From: Allobosea sp.
GTDB taxonomy: Bacteria > Pseudomonadota > Alphaproteobacteria > Rhizobiales > Beijerinckiaceae
Assembly: GCF_030695125.1 (NCBI RefSeq)
Contig: NZ_JAUYTP010000008.1
Coordinates: forward strand, 271,033 to 335,032
DNA: 64,000 nucleotides
Direction: 5' to 3'
The notes beneath the pieces are model-generated. The model was not told the origin of the DNA and made no database searches. It saw nothing but the letters and a program-made list of their open reading frames with translations. The position numbers were made by a program, and so were the translations under genes. Shown here piece by piece: positions 53,813 to 62,442 of this stretch. Positions within the stretch are counted from its first letter, which is position 1. Each line of letters begins with the position of its first letter.

Positions 53813-54850
53813 TCAATGCGCCCTTGCGACGCAGAAATCGACGGTCTCGTTCAGCGCCTGCTTCATCGCCGAGGCCGGGAACAGCCCCAGCGCGTCCTTG
53901 GCCATCTTGGCGTAGTGCTCGGCGCGCTCGATCGTGTCCTCCAGCGCGCGATGGCGCTTCATGATCGCCTGCGCCTCCACGAGATCGCCGTCGCGGATCT
54001 CGCCATCCTGCAGGGTGCGCGTCCAGAAGGCGCGCTCGGCCTCGCTGCCGCGCCGGAAGGAGAGCACGACGGGGAGGGTGATCTTGCCCTCGCGGAAATC
54101 GTCGCCGGTGTTCTTGCCGAGCGTGTTGGCGATGCCGCCATAGTCGAGCGCGTCGTCGATGAGCTGGAAGGCGATGCCGAGGTTGAGGCCGTAGCTGCGG
54201 CAGGCGGCGGCGTCGGCCTTGGGCGCGTTGGCGATGACCGGGCCGACCTCGCAGGCGGCGGCAAACAGTTCCGCCGTCTTGCCGCGGATGACGGCGAGAT
54301 ACTCGTCCTCGGTGGTCTGGGTGTTCTTGGCGACGGAGAGCTGCAGCACCTCGCCCTCGGCGATCACGGCGGCCGCCGTGGAGAGAATGTCGAGCGCCCG
54401 CAGCGAGCCGACCTCGACCATCATCTTGAAGGCCTGGCCGAGCAGGAAGTCGCCGACCAGCACGCTCGCCTCATTGCCCCAGAGCATGCGGGCGGCGAGC
54501 TTGCCGCGGCGCATGTCGCTCTGGTCGACGACGTCGTCATGCAGCAGCGTCGCCGTGTGCATGAACTCGACGGAGGCCGCGAGCTTGACATGGCCCTCGC
54601 CGCGATAGGCGCTCAGCGCCGCCGTCGCCAGCGTTAGCATCGGCCGCAGGCGCTTGCCGCCCGACGAGATCAGGTGGTTGGCGACCTCGGGAATCATCGT
54701 CACCTCGGAGCCGGTGCGCGACAGGATCATCGCATTGACCCGCTCCATGTCGGCGCGCGTCAGCTCGACCAGCTGTTCGATCCGGGCCTGGCTTGCCTTC
54801 GCGGTGCCTTGGCCCGCTTCCTTGTCCTCGAACGCGACGACGACGCCCAT
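53813..54850 (-). CDS. polyprenyl diphosphate synthase (quinone side chain)
   Basis: 345 aa. Makes the long isoprenoid tail of ubiquinone. The first Asp-rich motif is LLHDDVVDQSDMRRG and the second FQLIDDALDYGG; GGKRLRPML is the substrate-binding block. Chain length (octa- or decaprenyl) cannot be told with certainty. The ATG at 54848-54850 fits the family N-terminus. Divergent from the DUF2007 gene. Confidence 0.94.
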   Translation of the reverse strand: MGVVVAFEDKEAGQGTAKASQARIEQLVELTRADMERVNAMILSRTGSEVTMIPEVANHLISSGGKRLRPMLTLATAALSAYRGEGHVKLAASVEFMHTATLLHDDVVDQSDMRRGKLAARMLWGNEASVLVGDFLLGQAFKMMVEVGSLRALDILSTAAAVIAEGEVLQLSVAKNTQTTEDEYLAVIRGKTAELFAAACEVGPVIANAPKADAAACRSYGLNLGIAFQLIDDALDYGGIANTLGKNTGDDFREGKITLPVVLSFRRGSEAERAFWTRTLQDGEIRDGDLVEAQAIMKRHRALEDTIERAEHYAKMAKDALGLFPASAMKQALNETVDFCVARAH

Positions 54851-55018
54851 ATCATTCACTCCGGCGGCCTGCCCAGCTTGCAGCGCGCTCAAGCCTTGCC
54901 ACAACCGGCGCATCGGTGACCAGCCCCCGCGCGCCGGCTCCGACGCCGCAGGAGCCGATCTGGGAGGCAATCGGACGGGGGGCTTGCGTCGGCGCCCGCG
55001 GACAGGCTCCATCGGGCG

Positions 55019-55243
55019 ATGCATGAACTCGTCCGCACCAACGACATCGTCCTGCTCGGCGCCATCGAGGCCTTGCTGACCTCGGCCAATCTCGGTTGCC
55101 TGATCGCCGACCAGCATATCAGCGCGCTGGAGGGCATGATCGGCGCCTTTCCGCGCCGGCTGCTCGTGCGGGAGGCCGACCGGATGCGGGCGCGCGCCCT
55201 GCTGATCGAGGCCGGTTTTGGTGGAGAGCTGCGCGATGGCTGA
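55019..55243 (+). CDS. DUF2007 small protein
   Basis: A 74-aa DUF2007 protein (VRTNDIVLLGAIEALLTSANLGCLIADQHISALEGMIGAFPRRLLV, with ADRMRARALLIEAG). The family is often called a putative signal-transducing protein and has a small alpha/beta fold. Its last 8 nt overlap the start of the methyltransferase gene, a fixed pairing in rhizobia. Confidence 0.88.
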   Translation: MHELVRTNDIVLLGAIEALLTSANLGCLIADQHISALEGMIGAFPRRLLVREADRMRARALLIEAGFGGELRDG

Positions 55244-56027
55244 TGCGCTGCCCGGCCTGGGCGAGATCGGCGAGGACCGTCTGCTCGACGGCCGCCTGGT
55301 CCTGCGCCAGCCCCGGCGCGGGCATCGCGCCGGCAGCGACGCGATCCTGCTCGCCGCCGCCATCCCGGAACTGGGCGAAGGGCCGCTCATCGATGTCGGC
55401 GCCGGCGTCGGGACGATCGGGCTGGCCGTCGCGCTGGCGCAGCCTGCCCTGCATGTCGTGCTGCTGGAGCGCGACCCTGAGCTGGCCGTCCTCGCGGCGC
55501 AGAACATCGCCGCAAACGATCTGGCGGCCCGGGTTTCGGTCGTCGCCGGCGATGTCGCCGGTCCTGCGGCGGCGCTCGGCCTGGCGCCCGGCAGCTTCGC
55601 CTGCGTCGCGATGAACCCGCCCTTTTATCCGCGCGAGGGCACGAAGGCCTCGCCCGTGCCCAACCGCCGCGCCGCCCATGTCGCGGAAGCGGGCCTCGAG
55701 CCCTGGTTCAGGGCGGCGCGACGCCTGCTGCGCCCGGGCGGGCGGCTCGCGCTGATCCACCGGGCCGAGGCGTTGGCGGAGGTCCTGGCGGGGCTCGGCA
55801 AGGGCTTCGGCGAGATCGCGGTCCGGCCGGTCCATGCGCTGCCTGAACGCCCGGCGATCCGCATTGTGGTGACGGCGGTGCTCGGCAGCAAAAAGCCGGC
55901 AGAGCTGCTGCCGGCTTTCGTTCTCAACACATCCGAGGGCGGTTTCACGCCGCAGAGCGATGCCCTGCACCGCGGCCGGGCCGGGCTTGAGCCGGCGACG
56001 GCAGGTGAGCCGCCGCGCGATCAGTAG
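55236..56027 (+). CDS. TrmN6-like SAM methyltransferase
   Basis: 263 aa from ATG 55236. Motif I is [20 protein letters not shown] and the N6-adenine-type motif is MNPPFYP, which matches the tRNA1(Val) A37 or protein-glutamine branch. The opening RLVLRQPRRGHRAGSDAILLAAA is the YfiC mark. tRNA modification is the best guess. A terminator-like hairpin lies inside the gene near its 3' end, and the stop overlaps the convergent gene by 7 nt. Confidence 0.88.
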   Translation: MADALPGLGEIGEDRLLDGRLVLRQPRRGHRAGSDAILLAAAIPELGEGPLIDVGAGVGTIGLAVALAQPALHVVLLERDPELAVLAAQNIAANDLAARVSVVAGDVAGPAAALGLAPGSFACVAMNPPFYPREGTKASPVPNRRAAHVAEAGLEPWFRAARRLLRPGGRLALIHRAEALAEVLAGLGKGFGEIAVRPVHALPERPAIRIVVTAVLGSKKPAELLPAFVLNTSEGGFTPQSDALHRGRAGLEPATAGEPPRDQ

Positions 56028-56347
56028 TAATAGCGCGGCCCGTAGAACGGCACGACCGGCGGCACGAAGACCGGCGGGGGCGGCGGACCGTAGAAGCGCG
56101 GCGGGCCGTAATAGCGGCGCGGCCCATAATAGCGCGGCGGCCCATAGTGGCGCGGCGGGCCATAGTAGCGGCGCGGGCCATAAACGCGCCGCGGCGGGCC
56201 ATAATACTGCGCCGGCGCGAGCAGGCCGGTCCCGGCTTCGATCGCCGGTCCGGCCGCCACCGGCGCGGCGCCGGCAGGTGCGGCGGCCAGCGACAGGCCA
56301 CCCAGCGTCGTCGCGGCCGCGATGGCGAGAAGCGTTTTGCGGAACAT
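56021..56347 (-). CDS. secreted YGPPRR-repeat protein 1
   Basis: 108 aa: signal peptide (MFRKTLLAIAAATTLGGLSLAAAPAGA) then a short Ala/Gly linker and about eight tandem YGPPR/YGPRR units from residue 49, ending VFVPPVVPFYGPRYYY. The mature part is Tyr/Pro/Arg/Gly only and should be disordered. Proteins of this form occur in Bosea-type and other rhizobia without known role. A second related gene is 155 nt upstream on the same strand. Confidence 0.82.
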   Translation of the reverse strand: MFRKTLLAIAAATTLGGLSLAAAPAGAAPVAAGPAIEAGTGLLAPAQYYGPPRRVYGPRRYYGPPRHYGPPRYYGPRRYYGPPRFYGPPPPPVFVPPVVPFYGPRYYY

Positions 56348-56502
56348 GGATGAGATCCTCTGTGGTAGGCGCCGCCCGCCTTCGCGGAGCGGCCGACCGC
56401 TGTCCTGAGCGGCGGATTCGAGACTTCGGATGCCGAACGCCACGGTGTCGCGCCGTTCAGCTTGTCGTGAGATTGCGGCCGGATCTCGGCGCCGGGCCCG
56501 CC

Positions 56503-56808
56503 TCAGCGGCAGACGCGGACGGGGCGGATCACCCAGCGATAGCCGTTCCAGACCCTGCGATCGACGAAGAAGCAGCGCGGGCGATAGACCGGGCGGCCAT
56601 AATAGCGCGGCGGACCGTAGTAGCGCCGCGGGCCGTAATGGCGACGCGGGCCATAATACTGGGTCTGCAGGACGAGGCCGGCCTCGGCCGGTGCGGTCTG
56701 GGCCAGGCCCGCCGAGATCGGTGCAGCCGAGGCCGGCGCAGCGGCGAAGGCGGCAGCGGCGAGGCTGAGGGCGCCGAAGATCGCGGCGACGATACGAGAT
56801 GACAGCAT
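56503..56808 (-). CDS. secreted YGPPRR-repeat protein 2
   Basis: 101 aa from ATG 56806-56808 with GAGGAG upstream. Signal peptide (ending AAPASAAP), then QYYGPRRHYGPRRYYGPPRYYGRP and a folded-looking tail with two cysteines (RCFFVDRRVWNGYRWVIRPVRVCR). That tail is the ending of many rhizobial small secreted proteins. A paralogue of the neighbour with a different C-terminus. Confidence 0.82.
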   Translation of the reverse strand: MLSSRIVAAIFGALSLAAAAFAAAPASAAPISAGLAQTAPAEAGLVLQTQYYGPRRHYGPRRYYGPPRYYGRPVYRPRCFFVDRRVWNGYRWVIRPVRVCR

Positions 56809-57008
56809 GATGGGCTCCTCCATGCGTAAGACCGTCGATTCGGCTCGAGCGCTCCCCCCGATCGCCGCGAATCCACCGGATGCCTGCGAGATTATCGCGC
56901 CGATGATGAACAGAACCTGTCCGCCGCCGCGCCCCGCCGCCGCTTGACCGAAAGCCCGGCGAGCCCCTAAGCACGGCCCATTCTCGTCTTTCGGAAGGCT
57001 TCGACCCC

Positions 57009-57956
57009 GTGTCCGCCCTCGCTTCTCATTCCACCGCCGCGGCTTCGGCCGCGATGGACCCGACCCGCTCCTTCCAGGGGCTGCTGCTGACGCTGCAGCG
57101 CTTCTGGGCGGAGCGCGGCTGCGTCGTGCTCCAGCCCTACGACATGGAGGTCGGCGCCGGCACCTCGCATCCCGGCACGATGTTGCGCTCGCTCGGGCCC
57201 AAGCCCTGGAAGGCGGCCTATGTCCAGCCCTCGCGCCGCCCCAAGGACGGGCGCTATGGCGAGAACCCCAACCGCCTGCAGCACTATTACCAGTTCCAGG
57301 TCATCCTGAAGCCGAACCCGCCGAACCTGCAGGAGCTCTATCTCGACTCGCTGAAAGCCATCGGCATCGACGTGCTGCTGCACGACATCCGCTTCGTCGA
57401 GGACGACTGGGAAAACCCGACGCTCGGCGCCTGGGGGCTCGGCTGGGAGTGCTGGTGCGACGGCATGGAGGTCAGCCAGTTCACTTACTTCCAGCAGGTC
57501 GCCGGCATCGAATGCGCGCCGGTCTCCGGCGAACTGACCTATGGGCTGGAGCGCCTCGCCTGCTATCTGCAGAATGTCGAGAGCATCATGGAGCTCAACT
57601 TCAACGGGCTGGAAGGCGACGAGAAGGTCACATATCGCGACGTCTTCCTCCAGGCCGAGCAGGAGTACTCCCGCTATAACTTCGAACACGCCGACACCGC
57701 AGCGCTGTTCACCCGCTTCGCCGAGGCCGAGACCGAATGCCGGGCCCTGCTCGCCAAGGGCGAGAGCGGCGAACGCCACCTGATGGTCCAGCCGGCCTAT
57801 GACCAGTGCCTCAAGGCCGGCCACAGCTTCAACCTGCTCGACGCCCGCGGCGTGATCTCGGTCACCGAGCGCCAGAGCTACATCCTGCGCGTGCGCGAAC
57901 TCGCCAAGGCCTGCGGCGCCGCCTGGCTGAAGACGGCCGGCGGGGGAGCCAACTGA
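57009..57956 (+). CDS. glyQ: glycyl-tRNA synthetase alpha subunit
   Basis: 315 aa; catalytic subunit of the alpha2beta2 enzyme. Motif 1-3 blocks are [49 protein letters not shown] and [12 protein letters not shown]. The start is a GTG. The stop overlaps the glyS start by 1 nt (TGATG). Confidence 0.97.
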   Translation: MSALASHSTAAASAAMDPTRSFQGLLLTLQRFWAERGCVVLQPYDMEVGAGTSHPGTMLRSLGPKPWKAAYVQPSRRPKDGRYGENPNRLQHYYQFQVILKPNPPNLQELYLDSLKAIGIDVLLHDIRFVEDDWENPTLGAWGLGWECWCDGMEVSQFTYFQQVAGIECAPVSGELTYGLERLACYLQNVESIMELNFNGLEGDEKVTYRDVFLQAEQEYSRYNFEHADTAALFTRFAEAETECRALLAKGESGERHLMVQPAYDQCLKAGHSFNLLDARGVISVTERQSYILRVRELAKACGAAWLKTAGGGAN

Positions 57957-60286
57957 TGCCTGATCTCCTGCTCGAACTCTTCTCCGAAGAGATCCCCGCC
58001 CGCATGCAGCGCAAGGCGGCCGACGATCTCAGGAAGCTCGTCACCGATGCGCTCGTCGAGCGCGGGCTGGTCTATGAGGGCGCCAAGGCCTTCGCCACGC
58101 CGCGCCGGCTCGCGCTCCATATCGCCGGCCTGCCCGTGCGCGGCTCCGCCATCCGCGAGGAGCGGAAAGGTCCGCGCGTCGGCGCGCCGGATGCTGCCGT
58201 GCAGGGCTTCCTCAAGGCGGCGGGCCTGGCCTCGCTCGACCAGGCGACCATCGTCAGCGACCCGAAGAAGGGCGACTCTTACATCGCCGTCATCGAGAAG
58301 CCCGGCCAGGAAACCGTCGCGGCGATCGCCGAGATCGTGCCGGCCGTGATCCGCAGCTTCCCCTGGCCGAAATCGATGCGCTGGGGCCAGGCTTCCGCCG
58401 CCGGCGCCAGCCTGCGCTGGGTGCGGCCGCTGCACTCCATCCTCTGCACCTTCGGGGCCGAGACGGAGGAGCCCGAGGTGGTGTCCTTCGAGGTCGACGG
58501 CATCGTCTCCGGCAACACCACCCATGGCCACCGCTTCCATGCGCCGGGCGCCATCACCGTGCGCCGCTTCGACGATTATGTCGCCTCGCTGGAGCAGGCG
58601 AAGGTCGTGCTCGATGCCGACCGTCGCAAGGAGATCATCCTCGCCGACGCCAGGACGCTGGCCTTCGCGCAGGGCCTCGAACTGGTCGAGGACGAGGGGC
58701 TGCTGGAGGAGGTGGCGGGGCTGGTCGAATGGCCGGTCGTGCTGATGGGCGCCTTCGAGGAGCGCTTCCTGGAAATCCCCGGCGAGACGATCCGCGCCAC
58801 GATCCGCGCCAACCAGAAATGCTTCGTGCTGCGCGATCCCGCGACGGGCAACCTCGCCAACCGCTTCCTACTCACCTCGAACCTGATGGCGAGCGACGGC
58901 GGGGCTGCGATCGTCGCCGGCAATGAGCGCGTCGTGCGGGCGCGTCTCTCCGACGCCGCCTATTTCTTCGCGACCGACAAGGGCAATCTGCCCGATCTCG
59001 ACACGCTGAAGGACAGCGCCGCCAAGCTTGGGCTCGACCTCGCCAAGCCGCTCGACCAGCGCATGGCCAAGCTCGACAGGCTCGGCGTCGTCTTCCACGC
59101 CAAGCTGGGCACGCAAGGCGAGCGCGTGCAGCGCATCGCCGCGCTGGCGCGCGAACTGGCTCCCATCGTCGGCGCCGATCCCGATCTCGCGGAGCGCGCC
59201 GCCAAGCTCGCCAAGGCCGATTTGCCGACCGAGATGGTCGGCGAATTCCCCGAGCTGCAGGGCCTGATGGGCCGCAAATACGCGGAGCTTCAGGGCGAGC
59301 ACCCCTCGGTCTGCGCCGCCATCGAGGAGCACTACAAGCCGCTCGGCCCCTCCGACCGCGTCCCGACCGATCCGGTCTCGGTGGCGGTCGCGCTCGCCGA
59401 CAAGCTCGACACGCTGGTCGGTTTCTGGGCGATCGACGAGAAGCCGACCGGGAGCAAGGATCCGTACGCGCTGCGGCGGGCGGCACTGGGGGTGATCCGG
59501 CTGGTGGTCGAGAATGGGGTCAAGCTCCGACTGACTGCGCCAGTTGCGCGACAGTTCGGTCGAGTAACCAGTGCTGGACGGTTCGCTGAATTGAGCGATG
59601 TCGCCGCGAACGCTGTTCCGCTACGAGATTTCATTGGAGGTGAGCTAGCCGAAGCTTTTGATCAACATCTTGCTTCGCAATACAGCCCAGATGCAGCGCG
59701 GAACATTATCAAGCAGACTCGAACTGCGGTTTTGGCTGCCTATCGGGATCTCCGCAGCTTTTTACACGATCGGCTGAAGGTCATGCTCCGCGATCAGGGC
59801 GCGCGGCATGATCTGGTCGATGCGGTGCTGGGCGAGGGGACACCGGCTTCCGAGGACCTGCTCCTCATCACCCGCCGCGTCGCCGCGCTCGGGCGCTTCC
59901 TCGAAACCGAGGACGGCAAGAGCCTGCTCGCCGGCTACAAGCGCGCCGCCAACATCCTCAGGGCCGAGGAGAAGAAGGACGGCGAGGGCGCCTTTGCGGG
60001 CGCCGCCGATCTCGGGCTGATCGCGCAGGCCGGGCTGATCGAGGAGAAGGGGCTGGCGGTCGCGCTCGCGCAGGCGACGCCGAAGGCCGAGAGCGCCGTC
60101 GCGGCGGAAGACTATGAGGGCGCGATGGCGGCGCTGGCCGATCTGCGCCCTGCGGTCGACGCCTTCTTCGACAAGGTCACCGTCAACGATCCCGATCCGG
60201 CGCTGCGGGCCAACCGCCTGCGGCTGCTCAACCAGCTGCGCGCGGCGACCCGCGCGGTCGCGGATTTCGGGCGGATTGCGGGCTGA
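57956..60286 (+). CDS. glyS: glycyl-tRNA synthetase beta subunit
   Basis: 776 aa; tRNA-binding subunit. The start [22 protein letters not shown] and blocks such as [17 protein letters not shown] [35 protein letters not shown] are typical. From about residue 520 to 603 (nt about 59515-59765) the DNA drops to roughly half G+C and uses different codons, and the protein there is longer and poorly matched. The sequence then resumes with [24 protein letters not shown]. The frame stays open through the patch. Confidence 0.96.
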   Translation: MPDLLLELFSEEIPARMQRKAADDLRKLVTDALVERGLVYEGAKAFATPRRLALHIAGLPVRGSAIREERKGPRVGAPDAAVQGFLKAAGLASLDQATIVSDPKKGDSYIAVIEKPGQETVAAIAEIVPAVIRSFPWPKSMRWGQASAAGASLRWVRPLHSILCTFGAETEEPEVVSFEVDGIVSGNTTHGHRFHAPGAITVRRFDDYVASLEQAKVVLDADRRKEIILADARTLAFAQGLELVEDEGLLEEVAGLVEWPVVLMGAFEERFLEIPGETIRATIRANQKCFVLRDPATGNLANRFLLTSNLMASDGGAAIVAGNERVVRARLSDAAYFFATDKGNLPDLDTLKDSAAKLGLDLAKPLDQRMAKLDRLGVVFHAKLGTQGERVQRIAALARELAPIVGADPDLAERAAKLAKADLPTEMVGEFPELQGLMGRKYAELQGEHPSVCAAIEEHYKPLGPSDRVPTDPVSVAVALADKLDTLVGFWAIDEKPTGSKDPYALRRAALGVIRLVVENGVKLRLTAPVARQFGRVTSAGRFAELSDVAANAVPLRDFIGGELAEAFDQHLASQYSPDAARNIIKQTRTAVLAAYRDLRSFLHDRLKVMLRDQGARHDLVDAVLGEGTPASEDLLLITRRVAALGRFLETEDGKSLLAGYKRAANILRAEEKKDGEGAFAGAADLGLIAQAGLIEEKGLAVALAQATPKAESAVAAEDYEGAMAALADLRPAVDAFFDKVTVNDPDPALRANRLRLLNQLRAATRAVADFGRIAG

Positions 60287-60304
60287 GCCCCTGACGAGCA
60301 AAGC

Positions 60305-60463
60305 GCGGGGAACCCTCTCCCGGAGGGAGAGGGGCAGGGGAGAGGGGTCGGCCGTTGGACGCCGCTGCCGTGACCTCACCGCGCGCTGGCAGGTAAGCGA
60401 TCCACCGGTCCAGGGGCCTACACCTCTCCCCTGCCCCTCTCCTTACAGGAGAGGGGTTCTCCG
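60305..60463. repeat. dispersed repeat, family B (copy 2, inverted)
   Basis: GGGGAACCCTCTCCCGGAGG at the left and CCTTACAGGAGAGGGGTTCT at the right: the left end matches the right end of copy 1 in reverse complement, and vice versa. Lies just after glyS; the rest of 60287-60626 has no gene I can support. Confidence 0.75.
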
Positions 60464-60626
60464 TCGCGGCTCGCCGGCCTCATCCCCACCCTTCGCCGGC
60501 AAAACTCACCCCTGCGGAACCTATTCGCCCCCCGCGACGTTCTGTCAGCGGATTGAGGTGCTTGCGAATGCGTCGCGGCATCGGCTCCGGGGGGCCGGCT
60601 TTCGGCCGATACCAAAGGTTCATTTC

Positions 60627-60788
60627 ATGTCGATTCTGATTTCCCTGCTGATCACCGTTCTGGTCATCGGCCTCGTACTCTATCTCGTGCGGATGCTGCC
60701 GCTCGACAGCCAGATCAAGAACGTCGTCCAGATCATCGTCATCGTGATCGGCATCATCTCGCTGCTGCGCTATCTCGCCGTGTTCTGA
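60627..60788 (+). CDS. 53-aa two-helix membrane protein (Thivi_2564-like)
   Basis: MSILISLLITVLVIGLVLYL then a polar loop (RMLPLDSQIKNVV) and a second helix (QIIVIVIGIISLLRYLAVF). It matches a widespread family of about 50-aa membrane proteins with a conserved LPLD-x-xIK loop, annotated Thivi_2564 type. Function unknown. Confidence 0.75.
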   Translation: MSILISLLITVLVIGLVLYLVRMLPLDSQIKNVVQIIVIVIGIISLLRYLAVF

Positions 60789-60814
60789 GAACCGCTGCCG
60801 CGGCGGGGCCGGAC

Positions 60815-62224
60815 TCAGGGCGTCCGGCCCCGTGGCGGAACTCTGGGCTGCCCGGGCCGCGGCGGAAGCGGCGGCCCTTTTTGCCGTGGAGGAACCTGGG
60901 GTGCCGGCCGGTTGCGCGGCGGGGGCGGCGCTGGCCTGCCATTGGCCCGGCGAGCGGGCACCGGGGGTTTGCCCTGCGGCAACGGGTTGGCGGGCACGGG
61001 GCCGTAGAAGGTCGTGATCACCTCGAGAATCCAGGTCGTGTTCACGTCGTAGGCGTAGGGGGACTTGCCGTCGCGCCCCGTGTAATTGCGCAGCAGCTTT
61101 TCCGCGAAGAACTGCCGGCCTTCTATCGTATTGGCGACGATGTGTCCGTCGACGGCTTGTTTCCACAGAGCCGCCACGCGCTTCTTGTGCTCGATTTTTT
61201 CGCTGACGTATTTCTGCGCGGCGGTGTCGTTGGCCACATAGGCGGTCTGCTGGCCGAGCAGCAGCGCGCGGGCCCAGTTGCCGCGGTTCTGGATGAAGTC
61301 GCGGCCGCTGACGCAGTGCCGGCGGGCGTAGTCGTAGATCTGGATGCCCTGCACATTGACGCCGTGCATCATCAGCGTCTGCAGGAAGCTCATGAAATTC
61401 GCCTCGTCGGGCTGGTAATGGCCGCTGTCGTTGCAGACGGCCTTGATCATCCCCTGCTCGATCAGGATCGTGCCCGCGCATAGCACGGGATCGCCGCCCA
61501 GATAGGACGAGTGGTAGAAATTGCCGCCGCTGCCCGGGCCGGCGCTGCCCTCTCCGCAGTGATGGCGCGCCATGTAGAGGTCGCGGCCCATGCTCATCGC
61601 AAAGCCGCCCCACTGCTTCAGACCGAAGACGTTCTTGTTCGAGGCGCTCTCGGACTCGGCGAGGACGAGCTTCATGCCCTTGGGCTGCTTCTTTTCCTGC
61701 GTGACCAGCCCGCCATCGGGCGTCGGCCGCGTGAGTTCGTGCCCCTTGCCGGGCCACATCCACATATAGGCTTTGCCGTTGCGGAAGCTGAGCCTGTACT
61801 TCGCCACCTCGGCGCGGGTCAGATAGGTCGCGAACTGGCCAACGAGGTCGAGATGCTCGCCGTGATAGCTGAGCTTGCGGCCGAAATGGCGCTCCAGATG
61901 CTCCGGCAGGGTGTTGATCTTGCAGGAGAGCGCCTCGGCGAGCGAGTCGGCTGTATACTTGTAGAGTTCGTAGATCACCGGCCGCCGGCTCTTGTCCATG
62001 CCGGGCGTGTTGCCATGCACCTTCAGCCAGTAGTCCAGCGTGAAGAAGAGATCCGAATGAAGCTGGATCTTGGCATAGGCTGACCGGTGCGGCCCGTATT
62101 CGCGCAGCAGTGCGTCGATGCGGGTGAGGATGATGTCGTCCTTCCGCCGGGCGAGGGCGACGCTGCTGTCCTTGAGCCACTGATCGAGCGTAGGCATGTT
62201 CTTGTATTCCTTAGCGCCGGCCAT
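60815..62224 (-). CDS. uncharacterised protein with SGHYxP motif and Pro-rich tail
   Basis: 469 aa. I cannot assign a known family name. Residues 10-130 are helical and charged; 237-300 form a compact segment (YHSSYLGGDPVLCAGTILIE, then NDSGHYQP at 265-272) that recalls a motif in unnamed bacterial effector-like proteins; 415-469 is Pro/Arg-rich (PAPPPPRNRP, PPRQKGPPLPPRPG). No signal peptide or helix. The start at 62224 has GGGGGAG 6 nt upstream. Monocistronic. It could be an exported effector or a structural protein. Confidence 0.7.
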   Translation of the reverse strand: MAGAKEYKNMPTLDQWLKDSSVALARRKDDIILTRIDALLREYGPHRSAYAKIQLHSDLFFTLDYWLKVHGNTPGMDKSRRPVIYELYKYTADSLAEALSCKINTLPEHLERHFGRKLSYHGEHLDLVGQFATYLTRAEVAKYRLSFRNGKAYMWMWPGKGHELTRPTPDGGLVTQEKKQPKGMKLVLAESESASNKNVFGLKQWGGFAMSMGRDLYMARHHCGEGSAGPGSGGNFYHSSYLGGDPVLCAGTILIEQGMIKAVCNDSGHYQPDEANFMSFLQTLMMHGVNVQGIQIYDYARRHCVSGRDFIQNRGNWARALLLGQQTAYVANDTAAQKYVSEKIEHKKRVAALWKQAVDGHIVANTIEGRQFFAEKLLRNYTGRDGKSPYAYDVNTTWILEVITTFYGPVPANPLPQGKPPVPARRANGRPAPPPPRNRPAPQVPPRQKGPPLPPRPGQPRVPPRGRTP

Positions 62225-62338
62225 GCCTCACTCCCCCTGCCTGAATTCCCTCTGTGGACCCACGCCTCGAGTTTGAACGAAGTCGTCATGTCTGTCGCGG
62301 ATTAAGGGCGCTGCGGCGGCTCAAGTCGTCGTGCCAGT

Positions 62339-62420
62339 GCAGGTTGACCACCTGCGGCTCTCGGCTCATACTGCTCAATTGGGCGAGAGGTCCCGGGCAG
62401 CGAGCCTGGGACCTTTTGCT
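62339..62420 (+). ncRNA. three-hairpin RNA ending in an intrinsic terminator
   Basis: Hairpin 1 GCAGGT-tgacc-ACCTGC (62339-62355); hairpin 2 CTCTCG...CGAGAG (62358-62389); hairpin 3 AGGTCCC/GGGACCT with an inner GGC/GCC stem (62388-62414), followed by TTTTGCTTTT. It ends about 22 nt before the GTP cyclohydrolase-like start. It is either the 3' part of a small RNA or an attenuator of the pyrimidine-degradation operon. It matches no riboswitch class I know. Confidence 0.55.
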
Positions 62421-62442
62421 TTTGCAGGCTTCGGACCCGGCT

